64,000 nt of DNA from Sipunculus nudus (taxonomy: Eukaryota > Annelida > Sipuncula > Golfingiida > Sipunculidae): contig CM049308.1 of NCBI GenBank assembly GCA_026874595.1, positions 53,579,624 through 53,643,623 of the forward strand, written 5' to 3'. The notes beneath the pieces were generated by a model, which did no database searches, had not been told where the DNA came from, and worked only from the letters and a program-made list of their open reading frames with translations. A program made the translations under genes and the position numbers. This document shows positions 36,865 to 50,463 of this stretch, in pieces (the first letter of the stretch is position 1; each line of letters starts with the position of its first letter).

Positions 36865-38590
36865 CCTCGGGATTTTAACTGGTTTCCTGGGAGAAAATTT
36901 CCCTTTCTTGACCAATATTTTTGGGTAATGGGTCGACCAGGATGAGAGCACCACATTCTGGAAAAACTTTACTCGTTCCTGTACTCACTCCTGTATTCTC
37001 ATGAATGCCTATATTGTTTGTAAATAATTCATTACCCTACCAAAATAAATCTGAGTCTGTGACATTGAATACTGCTTAATTTATCGATCTCCTACATCTG
37101 TTTACACTAAAGAAAAGAGGGAGTTTCACGATTCCTTTAGACTTTGCGTGTTAATGATCTGGAGGTTTTTCATTTGAATGTTTCAGTCTTCTGTAATTTG
37201 ATTTGTTAATGATCTGGAGGTTTTTCATTTGAATGTTTCAGTCTTCTGTAATTTGATTTGACAGGGAGAGCAATGTCAAAATACTTGGCCTCGGTCGCTT
37301 ACTCCTCTCAGGAGAGGTGTCGAGGGGGTGGGGGATGTGACTAACAGTTAAATCAGGAGTTCGATTTTTCATACACCTATGGATATTGAAATATCACATT
37401 TTCCCAAAGTAAATACATGTATATATAAAGTTTAACACCCAGACCCATCCACACACATACATATAATACCACGAAGTAATTTTTAAAGGCATTCTTTTTT
37501 CAATTTAGGTTAATTTTGAACCATTTTAGTTTTATAATTAACTTAGAAATAGAGACAAGGAGCCAAAGTCTATCAGTCTGATGACTGTATAAAACCCCGC
37601 CCCACTTGCTAAAATGTGTGCATGTATGTGTGTGTTTGGGGGGGGGGGGGGGGGGGGTACGCGATACATGCCTGCCAGCACACGGAACTGTTTCCAGAGC
37701 TCACAATCACAAAAGTCATACAATACGAGTGAGTGCAGACATCTGGTGAGAGAGCACTGAATTAAATTACCCTCCATACACCAATGGAATGAGGTTGTGT
37801 TCTTTGGGACAACTTAACAACCAAGTTCTGTTAATGAGTTTCATTTTCAAATAAGCATTTCACACCATGTCTTTAATTGGTCACAGGTGATTATGCCAAA
37901 GAGTCCGTTTTACTTATACATGAATAAAAAAAAAAAGATCAGGCTCACCAATTATCCTTTACTTTTTGTCTCAGTCCTATACATTTTCTTCGAAACACCC
38001 TACTTTTTGTTTTGTTTTACGAAATTCGATTTTAAACTGCCGTGAATTGTTACGAAGTTGTTCTTATATTAACAGCTATGGACAATTAAGAACGCGTTGT
38101 ATTCACAGAAATGCAGATACAAACTGATCACCATATTAAATATTTTAGAATATGTCCTCTATTATATCACTTTTTGTTATTTCACATTCGTTTATCCAGA
38201 AAGAGCATGAATGATTTTGTCAGAAGTGCGGTTTAAGTTGAATTTTTATTTCCAATCCTTTTTTTTTTCATATAACACAAACAAAAAGATGTGTATGGCA
38301 GTCTGAAAATTATATGAGATCAAATAATATAGTTTTTCTTTTGCTTGCTAAGGTTATGGCCGTGTCTACCCTAGCTAGCAAAACGACGGACTGCTTTACA
38401 CCTCTTCTATTACGGCTTTGTAATCTTCTCCTGAACATAAACAGGACCTAGTCCTGCTCGTTTGAACAGGTCTTCGGAATTCTCCGAAGTGAAAACGGTC
38501 CAAAGGTACCGCCATCGTTAGATCTGCATAACATTTGATTATACCTGGTCAAAGGCATAAATATCCTGCTTTTCGACCCATGTACGATAA
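35403..38590. other. Intergenic with MITE fragment and short duplication
   Basis: A pogo-like MITE left half starts at 36158 (CAGTTAAACCTCGCTTCACG) and ends in (TA)n at 36297-36353. A second (TA)n is at 36810-36860. A perfect 55-bp tandem duplication (GTTAATGATCTGGAGG..) lies at about 37150-37261, and a poly-G run at 37637-37656. No gene recognised. Confidence 0.5.
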
Positions 38591-38599
38591 TACCTCCCG

Positions 38600-40620
38600 G
38601 CTTTCAGATGGCCCATGTCCACCTTTTCGTAATTATGGACTCCATTGACAGAATAATTTGAATAATCATTTCTCCTTGCGCATGGAGATGCATTCTGAAA
38701 TTTTGTTCTTTTCGCAAACTATAAATATTTTTTATTATGTGTAATATTCGCCCCTGCCCGGACTCAACCCGCCATGATGGGAGGGGTTGTATCTGGATTA
38801 GAGCATAATTCGTCCCTACCAGCCGCACCAGCGTTACAAACGCCTGGAAATGCCAGCAATAATGCAGATAAAATGACAAAAATAACAGTAAATAGAGGTT
38901 TAGGAACGGAAAGATCCTCAATGAGGGCCCGCGATCGCAAGTTCCTCTAATTGGCAGCCCTGGGGCCATATTAGATGTCAGATTGGTCTGAAATTTAAAA
39001 TCACAATTATAAATCTTAAAGAAACCTAAAATCACAGCATTGTCTAAAACGTTATTGAGAAATGATTTTAAAATATTTGCCTAAAATTTTGCACTGACCC
39101 CTCATGAGTGTCAATATTCTGTAAAATATTCATGAAAGAAAATCAGTAATTGTGCCCTGGCGGCCATATTGGATATTAGGCAGGTCTGTGAATCAATAAA
39201 GCTGGAGTCCTAATACGCACCAATCGCCCGCGATAATTTTAGAGATGAGGAACTTAGTCTGTCTGAAATACTGTGCTCGAAAGAAAATTAGCGATTTTTC
39301 TGTGACAGCCAAATTGGACTTGGGCATGTCTGTAATTCGATAGGGCTGGAGCTTTTACGGACACTAATGAAATTGAGAAGTTCAAATGTATTATGTTTGA
39401 GATACTGCGTGAAAATGATTGTGCTCTGGCAGCCATATTGTATTTCCAGCAGGTTTTTAATTCGATAGAGCTTAGGACCTCATTGGGACCAATCATCCCA
39501 GTGAATTTGAGAAAGATCAAGCATATATTACTTTCAGATATGATGATTAAGAATTCAAATTTGAGCATTTTTGGGCACTTTAACCAGAAATTTTTGTTTC
39601 TGATATATTGGATACAAAGTAGAAGTTTTAGAATAGAGGCCTAACACACTTCTGTTTGTCTGAAAGGTTCTAAAGGATAACCATTTGTCCCCTTGTTATA
39701 CCTAGTGACTTGGTCCTGACACTGCATGGTGTACTGGACTTTATCTTCCAGTGCAGCCAGTACAACGACTAGCTTCAAGTGGATACAGTATCGGAGATAT
39801 AAGACTTAATTCCTTAGCATTTACTCATGGGACAAGTTGTTATTTCTGGTACTGTTTGTTTTTTGGGTGTTTCATGCGGTGCTGATTATCCTGATGTATT
39901 ATTTCACTGTCAAGAAGTTAATAAAGGGGAAAAAGTACCTTTATCAAGAAAACATTGATACAATTTGCAATTTTCAGGAGCCCGAAAAATTCTTGGGGGG
40001 TGGGGGTGGGGGGGAATCGCCCCCTGGATCCGCCACTGCTGGAATTCGGACAGGTCTGGAGCCCACAGAGCAATGTTGGAAGTCTTAAGGCCGGACATGA
40101 CCTAGAGGCCGGGTTCCGCCGTCCTTAGCCTTGGAAGGCAATGACTCAGACTCGAGCCTTCCGCCCTCGGTGACATTGCCCGAGACCGGCTTGAGGCCCC
40201 TAAAGTTTTACTGATCATTTTTTATATAAATATATCGTTTCTCTATCGTTTCGGCCGTGACTCGGAGGACCGGGACTCGGTCTTGTCCTCGGAGGGCCGT
40301 GACTCGGACTCGGTCTTGTTCTCGGAGGGCCTCGACTCGGAGGGCGGGACTCGGAGGGTCGTGCTCGAGTATAACATTGCCATATAAAACACCAATCATC
40401 CCTGGGGATTTGAAAAAGGATAAAAGTATTTTATTTGATAAATCGCGCACATTAGTATATCACCAAATGTGGTTTGGCGGCCACATTTGTTTTTGGGCAG
40501 CTCTGTAATTCGATAGGGATATGGAGTCCTCATAGGCACCAATTTTCAGTGTGAATATGAGAAAAACTAAAGGTATTCTCATTGAGATACTGCGCGCGAA
40601 AGGAAGCGTCACTGACGTGT
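38600..40620. repeat. Tandem repeat of about 150-200 bp with an inserted GC-rich block
   Basis: Units carry 'GCCATATTGGA', 'TCTGTAATTCGATAGGG' and 'GAGATACTGCG' (near 38960, 39170, 39310, 39430, 40480). The array is interrupted at about 39.6-40.38 kb by sequence with a poly-G/GGATCCGCCACTG end and CTCGGAGGGC-type repeats. Confidence 0.6.
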
Positions 40621-40837
40621 GGACTGACTGACACGGTGATCACTTTAGGGCCCTAATAAAATAGTATTTTTAAAGCGCCAATTCTCCGATAAGTCACTCA
40701 CAGCGCAGTTCAAACCCTCACACTAATATGCCACTTACAAAGCACAGTTTTACGGAAACTTGCACCCTGTGACCGTCCCTTAGGCCGCTTTCTTTCTCAC
40801 CTTCTCACTTCAATGTAACTGACATAAGAAAAACAAA

Positions 40838-41026
40838 AGATACATTTAATTTACTAATTGCTTGCCGAAAGCGATATTTAAATTGTTTATAGATCATGTA
40901 AGAGTGTAGTATAGTAAGCGAATTCCAGACTTTTGGGGCGATGAAACGGAAGGAACGTTCACCGTCTTTCATATAACACTTCAGTACTTTCAGAAAATTT
41001 CCACCAGCCGAACATAGGGTACGCAA
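40838..41026 (-). pseudogene. C-terminal fragment of a non-LTR retrotransposon polymerase
   Basis: The minus-strand frame contains GERSFRFIAPKVWNSL, the conserved end-of-reverse-transcriptase motif of LINE proteins (usually ..AFSVAAPKLWNSLP..), followed by a short basic tail and a stop. The remainder of the polymerase is absent, so this is a 5'-truncated fragment. Confidence 0.6.
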
Positions 41027-41876
41027 AGACCTATAGGTTATTAGTTTTTACATACAAGTATGGAAGTGAACCATCAAAATGGCATCCGATAATTTTCATA
41101 TGTTTCCCCCTAAGGCACATTTTTTACAGGTATACTAGTATAGAGTGAAATTTAGGGAAACTATTAAATTCTTAACACCAGACACGTTCTATAGATCAGC
41201 ACATCGGGAGCAAAAATACCTCTTGGAATGAAGAAAGGTTTATTCAAGAAAAATGCCTCAACTTCCAAGGTTTCCTCCATGATAACAATGTCATGATATC
41301 AAAGCCAAGAATGCAGAAATGTATGGTGCAAGATAGACATCTTGACAATTTAATTATATAATTTTATGTATATACTTACATTATTGTGACATTCCTCTTA
41401 TACCTTGTCAATCCATCTCAGGTTATTACTTCTAATACCATATCAATCAATCTCTGGTTATTACGAAAACTATGAGCATCTTCCATAGTTTGAGCCATCC
41501 AAATGTATGCGCAATCAGGGTTTATATAACACATAGATATAATATATGCATAACTGTTTAATAATCAGATCCAATATTTTAAACAAATTACAAGAGTACT
41601 TCACAAACAAAGCAAAGGCACCAACAGTGAAAAATTGTATAAACTTGTCACATCATGATTATCTTACCGCCCATTTGTATGTTATGGATAAATAATTCTT
41701 TAACTGTTTTCAGTATTCCTGTCCACTTGCCTTGTGGAAGAAACCTAATCTTATTCTTTATCACATTATTGTGTTATCCTTCAGGATAACATAAACATTT
41801 TACCTAGCTCTGCAAAATATACTTCAATAAACAACCATAAGCATAGGGTTAGTGGTGCATCAACTTGTATGAACAC

Positions 41877-44080
41877 CTAGTCTTTCATCTGTGCATGATA
41901 TGCACGAAACAGTAAAGTGACGCAGTACCATTTGTAATACTCAGCAGCCCAGTGATCCTGGGTCAGCATAAACACATACAGGGCTTGATACACAAGCCCG
42001 TATCTCAGCAAGAAGCAACCCTCAAACAGGGACATTTCTGCAGATCTCACTAAACCACATTTTCTGCAATAGTCGTCAACATGCGGTAACACGTACCCGT
42101 TTGTATCTACCCTTAGCTCCTGAAAACAAATGAGCAGCAGATAGTACGCAAGCGAATGTGCTTGAAACGGGGTTTTAACATCCTTAATTCTGTATATCAG
42201 TCGCAAAATCTCTTCAACACACCAGCTGGTGTACTTGCTATAAATTTCAATTGCGGGGACTCTTAATCTTGGGGGCATGTCTTCATTTTCTTCATATACA
42301 ATTCTCTGTAAAATTGGAAATGCTTCAAAATAACGCTTTTGGACCAAAAGATACTGTGCGTACTTAACCTGGACACTCAATCCGCAATTCTGATTGCTAA
42401 CAGCGGATTTGAAATGAAACTCTGCCTCGGCACACAGCTGATATCTAACAGGTATACTGACGTTTCCTGCCAACTCAAAACATATGCATGCTAGTTCTGC
42501 TTTTAGGTGCGATACTAAACATTCTAATTCCGACCTTTTGTTCACCAATTGCTTTGTCATACATTGTCCTAGAAATTTATCAGATGTCACGTGATCAATG
42601 TATAGCGGCAGGAGTTGCCTCAAGATTTTCAAATCATCAACTAAGCACCTGCTTGGAGATTCATTCAAAATCACGTAATCTTCATCAACTGAGTCTGGTG
42701 TTGGCTTAAATTCCGTCCTGGTAATAGAAAGCAAATCTTTATACTGATATTCAAGAGCAGCGCAAAGCCCGAATAACTGAAGACTTCGTTCGGCAAAGGC
42801 CTTCAAATCTTGAAAGCTATTTGACTGTTTGGATGCACAGTCACGTAGAATTCTATACGCGTTTGCCCTAAGACTACTGCAGAAGGCAGTGTTATTGGAC
42901 AATTGGAATGAATCAAATACTGTGTACTCTAACTGGAAATCGGCCATGCATGTCAGAGGATACCTTCTAAAATATTGAGTTCCACGTATCCATTTTTCAA
43001 CTTCTTCTTTAGGTATGTGCCCAATAAGATTATTCCCTGGAATAAAGTAATGTGGGAGCTCATGACTTTTCAAAAAGCCCATAAAAGTATCAATCACATG
43101 TAGAAACGATCATCCAAGATTGTTGAGGGTCCAGTCGGCAGGGGGTGTGTTCTCACACACCCAGAAAAATGTAGTCTTCAGAAGGTAAGAAGGGATGCCC
43201 AAAGCATGTGTACTCTTGTGATATTTCATCAGTGTTTTGAACACTCTGTAACATGTGTTCTGCATGTGATTAAATGTCCGGGTCAAAGATATTTCTGCTG
43301 CAGAAAAAGAATATCGCCACTCAATATCTGGAAGTCCACTGAGAGGGTGTGATTTTACGACCACGTGACAACCAGAGTTCACTATACTAGTAACCATACT
43401 CATTTCGGGCCAGCCATAACTACGTTTCCTATGTTGCCAGTCACTCGCATTCACAGGCCATGGAACTGGAAGACATGGGACGAAGTCTATCTGTCGCGAG
43501 GCAATTGTGACAGATATGGCTGGGGTGTCGTACGTGTCTTCAGAGTCAAACTCAAATGTTCCAGCTTGGTCTTTGTTTTCATGAGTAAATTCTGTTTTAA
43601 TTATTGAAAACAATTCTTTAAGGCAATTATTCTTTAAAAAGAGTTTTCCATCCAGTGCACGGAAATAACTTGTAGGCAGAAGCTGATTAGGACAGTTCTC
43701 TATTGCAGTTTCGTTTAACTTCAGGTAGCAGTAACCTGGTCTCAAGGTTTTCTCATGTTGAACGTAGTCTTCTATTTGGTACGACTCACCTTCAGGCGGT
43801 ACAAGGCACCACATAAAATCTATATCTGATTCCATGGGAGGTTTTGAATTCCCTATTTGAAAGAAAGCAGGAAGGTCCAAGTTCTCAGATGCGCTTCCGG
43901 ATATGAAAACGGAGTCAGGTGGCAAGACCGGACCAAGCCCCGGACCTCTGTGGACTTGGGCATCATGACGGTATATGTCCACATCTGGTAAGAAATATCG
44001 AACAGCCAAGGAAAGACAAACTTCTGGTAATCCAGAGACGGGATCAATGCTGGGTATCCTCTCCATGTTCAAGGTGTACT
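41877..44080 (-). CDS. cGAS-like receptor / Mab-21 domain protein, interrupted by one TGA
   Basis: One long exon of about 734 codons starting at a CTTTCCTGCAG acceptor (exon edge 44080). An upstream exon is therefore expected. Numbering from the TTG at 44072, the nucleotidyltransferase signature is complete: Gly59-Ser60, Asp83 and Asp85 in ESDIDFM, and Asp196 in QIDFVPC. The EWRYSFSAAE motif (251-260) is typical of the Mab-21 fold. The C-terminal part continues with the usual LPHYF..NLIGHI motif and a long helical extension. The only defect is an in-frame TGA at 43112-43110 between the two parts. CGA to TGA is the simplest origin. Proteins of this fold sense nucleic acid or other ligands and make cyclic dinucleotides, but activity here is unproven. 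It could be a null allele, a recent pseudogene or a base error. Confidence 0.85.
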
Positions 44081-44099
44081 CTGCAGGAAAGAATGTTTA

Positions 44100-47000
44100 G
44101 AGGTTAAAATTGTGTAATTTTATTATATAAATCCGCCACAGCCGCAAGTTTAAAGCTTAAGATTGGCAAGTACATAATGAAAACTTTATGAAGTATAGTA
44201 TTTTATGAGGATAGATCGCAAGTGAGTCGAATAGACTAATTATGAAATATCTTCATATATTGCTATATCCTTGTTATATTTCGGTTAAAGTACACATTGG
44301 TAGTCATCACAAAAACAGGTTTATTAACAATTCATGTGCATTTCTAAAGGGAGATTGTGTATATATGGGCATCTTCAGCGCAACGCTTGTTACATGCTTA
44401 TGTTATGAAAGATGTCCTCTCAATGATAAACAATGAGCTTGTTACAGATCAAAATATCCTTGGCTAATGAAAAAGTGGAAAACATCCATCATATACTGAA
44501 CAGTCGAAGTTATAGGCCCTTCATTATGAGCACCATTAGACTTGTTTACCTTTCAATGACAGAGTAGTTTGTCCTGTGCGCAAGTGTATACCAATGAGAA
44601 CAATTGAAGGACAGGAGTTTGAGTATATGGCGGACCTTGCCCTTTGGTCTAGTTATCTATGATAAAGCAAAGAGAAGAGCACCCGGGTCTGCACCTATAT
44701 CGTGTTTTGAGCTGTTACATTCTGCATTCCTACCTACCGACAGTCCTCTTTCTGTGTGACTTTATTTGACGCAGGGCTAGCAAAGCAGTGGCCGGAACAC
44801 CAAGAACAGTAGACACTTATTTAATAACTCTATTCTGTCACAGCGACTGTCTGTACATTCTCTCACTCGAGAAACAGCAGTAAATTAAATTATAATATTT
44901 ATTCTTTGGCAGTATATTAATTGATAATAATAATTTTTCTATATTCAGGCGTCCTTTCAGGTCATTCTGGAATTTTTACCACAAGGGTTTTTGTTTTATT
45001 TAACACTTCAAGGGTGGAGCAGTGAAAAAAACTTCCCTCTAAGATATCTGAAGGCTAACGTCCTCAGATAAACATGAAAAAACAAACTTCTATATAAATT
45101 TCAAGGTAATCCATGCATGAATTTTCTGAAAGGTGTTGCCTTTTATGACTCTGTACTCAGAATGAAAATAATGCAGTGAATTTCTGAACTATTGGTTATA
45201 TTCTTGGAGAACTCTCACTTTACAACCTGACAGCATTAAAGGAAAACAATTAAAAGTATTCGCCATTGTCTAATTTGATAATGAAATGCAATTTCCAATA
45301 CTGTGACATGACTACACTTTGTCTGTCCCCTTATATTAAGCATACAATGTTTCATGAAATATTATAAAACTTTAATCTGAATCAGTCTTAATTTCAATTG
45401 AAACAAATAATTAAAATCCTGTTGAAAATGAAAAGTAATAATAATATCAGGGCAAAACATGAACTCACATCAGAGAAACTGACATGTTTACTATAATTTG
45501 ACATGTTTACCATAATCTCACAAAATGCAAGTAAAATTCTGAGAAATATGAAATCTAAAAAAATATACGGATTTAATGTTTACTTTATTGCATATTGTGC
45601 ATTATAGTGTGTGAAAAAGAAATGTCATATTAGGCATATTAGTGGTTTATCAAGAAACCTTTAGAGTGGAAATACATACCATTTCACCAAAATTCCAACA
45701 CAAGTTGCACCATCAATGGCCTACATATGCTCACCAGTCACAATGTCAACAGTTGCATTACATTATCTGTGCAATCAAATGAAATAATGAAACATAAATT
45801 TACATGAAAACAAAATGTTGAAAAAAAAATGAAACAATTCTCACTGGGTAATTTCACTTGCTCCAAAGAACAACAACCTTGCCCTTGTATAAAGCTATAT
45901 AGAGTTATTGGAGGAAAAAAATGTACGACAAAAGTCACGTTCGCTCACAGAACAAAGTCCTTCACACGAGGCACCACCACCATATCATTATATCAGACAG
46001 CAGTTACATTATCAATATTTCAGTGAACTATATTTTTATAGTTGCTGTCATTCCCGAGATGAATGGTACAAATCATGACATCACAAGTGCAATTAAATCA
46101 AATTGTCAAATTTTGTCTAAAATTATATTTACATATATTAATCAATTTAAATAAATGAAAATTACCCGTCAATTTAACAAAACAATGTTAAACTGTACAA
46201 AATGTACCGAAAAATCAAGTATTTTTCATATTGTAATCGCAATATTGGGGTAGAAAGATATAGCAAATTCATGATACAGTTTAAATAAGGTCATATATAT
46301 GGTTAATTGAGCATCAGTTGACTTTTACAGATTAAATGAAAAAGTACTTAACTTGTGTGATACACTCAGATGATTCAACATAGGCTGAAGATCCAAGTAA
46401 ATCTGTGAAGAAGGGTAGTCGGACAGGAACCTTCCATTCAAAGATATGTTTGAGTCACGTAGGTCCCCACAGTGCACAGAAACATTAAAGATACACACAG
46501 TTAAACTGCTAAACAGAAGAAATAATCTCAAAGAACTCAAACTAAAATGTTTGATTTTGAACTCTAAAATATTAAATTGAGAAACCAGATACTTATTTTT
46601 ACTATTCAAATGCTTGGTTTTAAATTTCAAATGGGTCTTGATGACAATCCTGCAGAATTGCTTTTTATAGGTAATTGTAAAATATTAACTATTATTCAAA
46701 ATTAAACATTTGTGTTTTTAAACATTTTGCCATGTTTTATAATGTGTCAATCCCAGTGTTGTCCTTGTTTGAGCCACTGCTTTCCTATTATTGTATGATT
46801 CAATCATCACAGTTAGCCTAGCATCGGATGATCATTACTCAAGCCAATGTGGCCAAGCAATAGACCTTACAAATAACCTAGACAAATAGATAACACAACC
46901 AACTAATAAAACAAGTTTACCATGGGCCATGAAGCTCAGCTGAATTTAACATATAAGGGATGCATGCTTTAATTTTTGATCTTATGATCTATTGCAAAAT

Positions 47001-47337
47001 ATTTATATCTTGGACAGCTGGAAAAATGACTACCAGTGAGCTTAAAATCTTTTATTTTCAATGTCCAAACAGTATGTTACAGCGACCTTTTTGTCAGGGA
47101 TCCACGAAGATTATAAGGTAAACTTCCATGATACAAAGTTATTAGTTTCTGGGTATACCTTATGAATTGTGCTCATCTTGAAAACAGGCCTACAAATTTG
47201 CTCTATCACATTGCTAACAGTGACCTTATTTAAGGTTTCAATGACAATTTCATAAGGACCTCCCTGGTTTTAATGTAAGAACTTAAGAAAGGTTCTGGGT
47301 TCAATACTGAAAAAAAATAAAGGAGCACTAAGGAAAT

Positions 47338-47393
<56 letters not shown>

Positions 47394-47875
47394 TTTAAAG
47401 GAATTTAAGTAAGAAATAAAAAAGTTTTCATTGCAAAATCGTGGTTTACTTTGTTATTTTCCATAACTATCAGTTCTCCAAGGAGCATCTAAAAGTCAGT
47501 TTAAATGGTAAAGATGGTTCTTTTTACACAGTTCTAAAAAGATCTGATTATTCCAATAATAACAGGTTTGTACAGCAATAATTATTCAGTATTAACAGAG
47601 ATAATGGCTTAATGATGTGAATATAAGAAAATATAGGCTAAAAAGAAAATACAGGAGTCAGAAGCCGTCTGACTTTAAAGGTGCTAAAAATCATGTTTTT
47701 GGACTGTATCAGGACCTATTTTCATGTTTTCTTAGGAGATTTAACCAGAGCTTTGTTGGATGTTACATTAAAAAGTCTGAGATTCGACTGTACAGGCTTG
47801 TCTGTTTTGCATACCAGAATGGACTTATAGTTAGAATGTTTTTTCTTTTTAATTTTTTGGTAGAGGTAACTGCTT
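44100..47875. other. Intergenic or intron, nothing recognised
   Basis: AT-rich sequence with one (TA)n at 47340-47391 and scattered short frames lacking any recognisable domain. If the Mab-21 gene's upstream exon lies to the right, this is intron. Confidence 0.4.
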
Positions 47876-47879
47876 TCTT

Positions 47880-48255
47880 CTTTTTTTAAATGCTAGCTTA
47901 ATTCTAAGAATATGTACAGCTGCAGGATTCCATTCCGGTTTTGGACTTTGTGACAGGGGAGTATCACACGCTTCCTTTCATTTTATATCCTGATGTTAAA
48001 CAAGGCCCAAAGATTACTGCACTCGGGTGGGTAATCAACCCTATTGCTAGATCATTCCGCAAAGGAACCCTCGAAAGGCGTACTCATTTATGAGTTAAAC
48101 ACGACCGTTGGACACAGCCTTCCCATTAAGACTGCAGGGTGCTTACCCTGAGTGGGGGCCGACCGTAAAAAATCTTGCCGCCTCAGCTGCGATTTGAACT
48201 CATGATCTCCTGGCTTCAAGTTCTGTATTCTACCCCTGAGCCACAGAAGCTGGTC
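47880..48255 (-). repeat. tRNA-derived SINE
   Basis: On the minus strand, TGTGGCTCAGGGGTAGAA (A box, from about 48244) and GAGTTCAAATCGC (B box, about 48195) are spaced as in a tRNA. A body of about 250 bp follows (GTCGGCCCCCACTCAGGG, AACGGTCGTGTTTAACTC) and an A-rich end near 47880-47890. The stem pairing is too weak for a functional tRNA. Confidence 0.7.
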
Positions 48256-48978
48256 TTCTGTGAAGTTAGAACTTTAAAGACTGGCATTCCTTTTATTATA
48301 AGTTGAATTTGCCTCTGATGTAGAAAATGTTCCAATGTAGAATATGTTCCAGAGCACGCACTGGTCAAACAAGATTCAGCATCAGCGAAGGATGACTCAA
48401 GTCCACTCTCACATAGCCCTTCCCTTGAGCAACATGTTTGACATAACCACGGAACAGTCACTACCGTATGGCCTGCTGAGCAGTCACTAGATGACTATTC
48501 TACATAACTTCTTTAGGTGTTGTTATTCTACAACTACTGACATTTATTTCAAAAAGGTGGTGATACGGTGATAGGCAATCCATTATTTTTAGCATCAAAA
48601 GTCAAACAGAGACAGTCTCCACTGTATATAGAGGTTAACAACAAGCAATACAGTATAAGAGTGTAGAAATCTCAGAATACTCATAAAATCCTCGGTTATA
48701 AGTTACCTCAAAAGCTGACCACATGGACATTCTACCCACTGCACGATTGTTAAGTGAGTTACATTTAACAGTTTAATGTAAAATGTTGACATGTTACACC
48801 AAGTTTCCATGCAATATTTCTCTAGAAATGGTAGATTTGACTACAAAAACACTAATATAGTGTATAATGCTCCATGTTGAATAATCTACATAGAAAATTT
48901 CAAGTCAATAATTTTTCTGCATTTTCCATGCAGAAAATATTTCATTTTGTTTATCATTCCATAGCACTGAGTACCTGA

Positions 48979-49480
48979 GGTTCCACGCAGACTCTTAGTA
49001 AAGGATTATTGTGCCTCTCACCTGACTCAGAATTAGCAAACCGGAATGTCAATGTAGCCGTTATCCCAGGCGGACTGACGGCACTGCTTCATTCTCTAGA
49101 CGTCTCGGTCAACAAGCCCCTCAAAGACAAGATGGATCAACTGTGGACGCAGTGTATGGTTCATGGGACAGCTGAATATACCAATCAGGGCAAACGCAAA
49201 CCACCCTCCAAATTATAAGTCACCACTCGCGTCCACGAGGCGAGGGCAGCATTCACCCCAGATGTCATCACGAATGGGTTCTTACGCTGTGGTAACAGCA
49301 ATCGTCTGGATGGTGAGGAAGACCATTTCTTGTACGATGGTCTGGTTGCAAGCTGGGAAGCGGCAGCAGAGAGCAAGTCGGAATCTGAACTGGTTGACCT
49401 CTTCATGTCAGACGAAGACGACGATGATTTCAGGGGTTTTAGTGATACTTGTGCACATATACTCGGTTATGAGTTATAGT
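48979..49480 (+). pseudogene. Pogo/Tigger-type DDE transposase C-terminal fragment
   Basis: One frame reads NVAVIPGGLTALLHSLDVSVNKPLKD-like sequence (49051-49128, key words VIPGGLT and LDVSVN), the hallmark before the last catalytic Asp of pogo transposases. It then passes an in-frame TAA (49216-49218) and continues with FLRCGNSNRLDGEED and an acidic tail. The N-terminal DNA-binding domain and early catalytic region are missing. It could be a relative of the source of the pogo-like MITEs here. Confidence 0.75.
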
Positions 49481-49486
49481 GATTTC

Positions 49487-49534
<48 letters not shown>

Positions 49535-49858
49535 CTTCATCTGATTATATTTATCTCATTTATATCTATTATTTTATATCTTTTATTTAAATATCATCCT
49601 AGTAAATTGACTTGACAATTGCAATTTTAACTTTAAATAACATTGTCAAATGGTAAAAAGACATTAAGATTGATAACCGGTACTTTGTCTTGGATTACAG
49701 GATATGGATCACATTATGTGTTTATAGTTTATAAATTGTAAAATATTTTTTAAAGATTCATTCACTTTCTTTAATAAATATATAATTTTCTTTAGTTTCT
49801 TCTCTATCCACATGCTCTTCATTCTGGCCGCAATATATCTGCACACAAGTATGACCGA

Positions 49859-50463
49859 TTGAGGAAAGACTTAGAAAAAATATTAGACACGAAACTAAAC
49901 AGTATGCAAACAAGTTTGGAAAATACACAGACGGAGGTGGAGGAACTGAGAAGAGAGAACGAACAACTGAAGCAGCAGGTACGTGCAGTTAATACTGCTA
50001 TGGATAGTAACAAAGCTGAACATATTGCTTTTAAAGATAAAATTACAAGAGAACTTAACAAGTCGCAAAGATATACTAGAGAGTGGAATGTGAGGTTAGT
50101 GGGTGTAGAAGAAACTGAGAGAGAGAACTGTAAAGAGAAAGCTGTGAGCATGACTGCCAAAAACGTAGTGGGTAGACCACAGGATATTGTGAAACAGATA
50201 GATGTGGCACACCGAGTTGGTATGAAGAGAGAGGGTAAACAGAGACACATTCTAGTGAAATTCTACAGTAAAGAGTATAGAAATGAAACCATAAAGAAAG
50301 CTAAAGGCAGAGGACCGGCGGGCTGGAGGACTTAACACCGGCCGACCAGGCCCTAAAGGAAAGGGCAAAACCGCAAATTACTCAAGCGCATCGAGACCAC
50401 TTGCCGGAAGGTTCTATAGAGGAAAATTCATAGATGGAAAGGTGACTGAAATCAATGAATAAA
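49859..50463 (+). pseudogene. L1-like ORF1 (coiled coil plus RNA-binding domain), frameshifted
   Basis: 158 codons open to 50335. An N-terminal coiled coil (ENTQTEVEELRRENEQLKQQ) precedes an L1 ORF1p-type RRM with WNVRLVGVEE, AHRVG and RHILVKFYS. The usual DLTPAD.. C-terminal segment follows after a frameshift near 50310, and a last piece (RFYRGKFIDG..NE, stop at 50461-50463) after another. ORF1p binds element RNA. This copy is inactive. Confidence 0.75.

Noticed and set aside
38604-39035. 143-codon minus-strand open frame
   Set aside because: Lies in a tandem repeat region and has no recognisable motif or conserved neighbour.
43110-43112. Selenocysteine or readthrough at the TGA of the cGAS-like gene
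   Set aside because: No family precedent that I know of, and the position is not catalytic. A mutated CGA codon or a base error is simpler.
48170-48250. Functional tRNA gene on the minus strand
   Set aside because: A and B boxes are present, but anticodon and acceptor stems pair poorly and a SINE body with an A-rich end follows.
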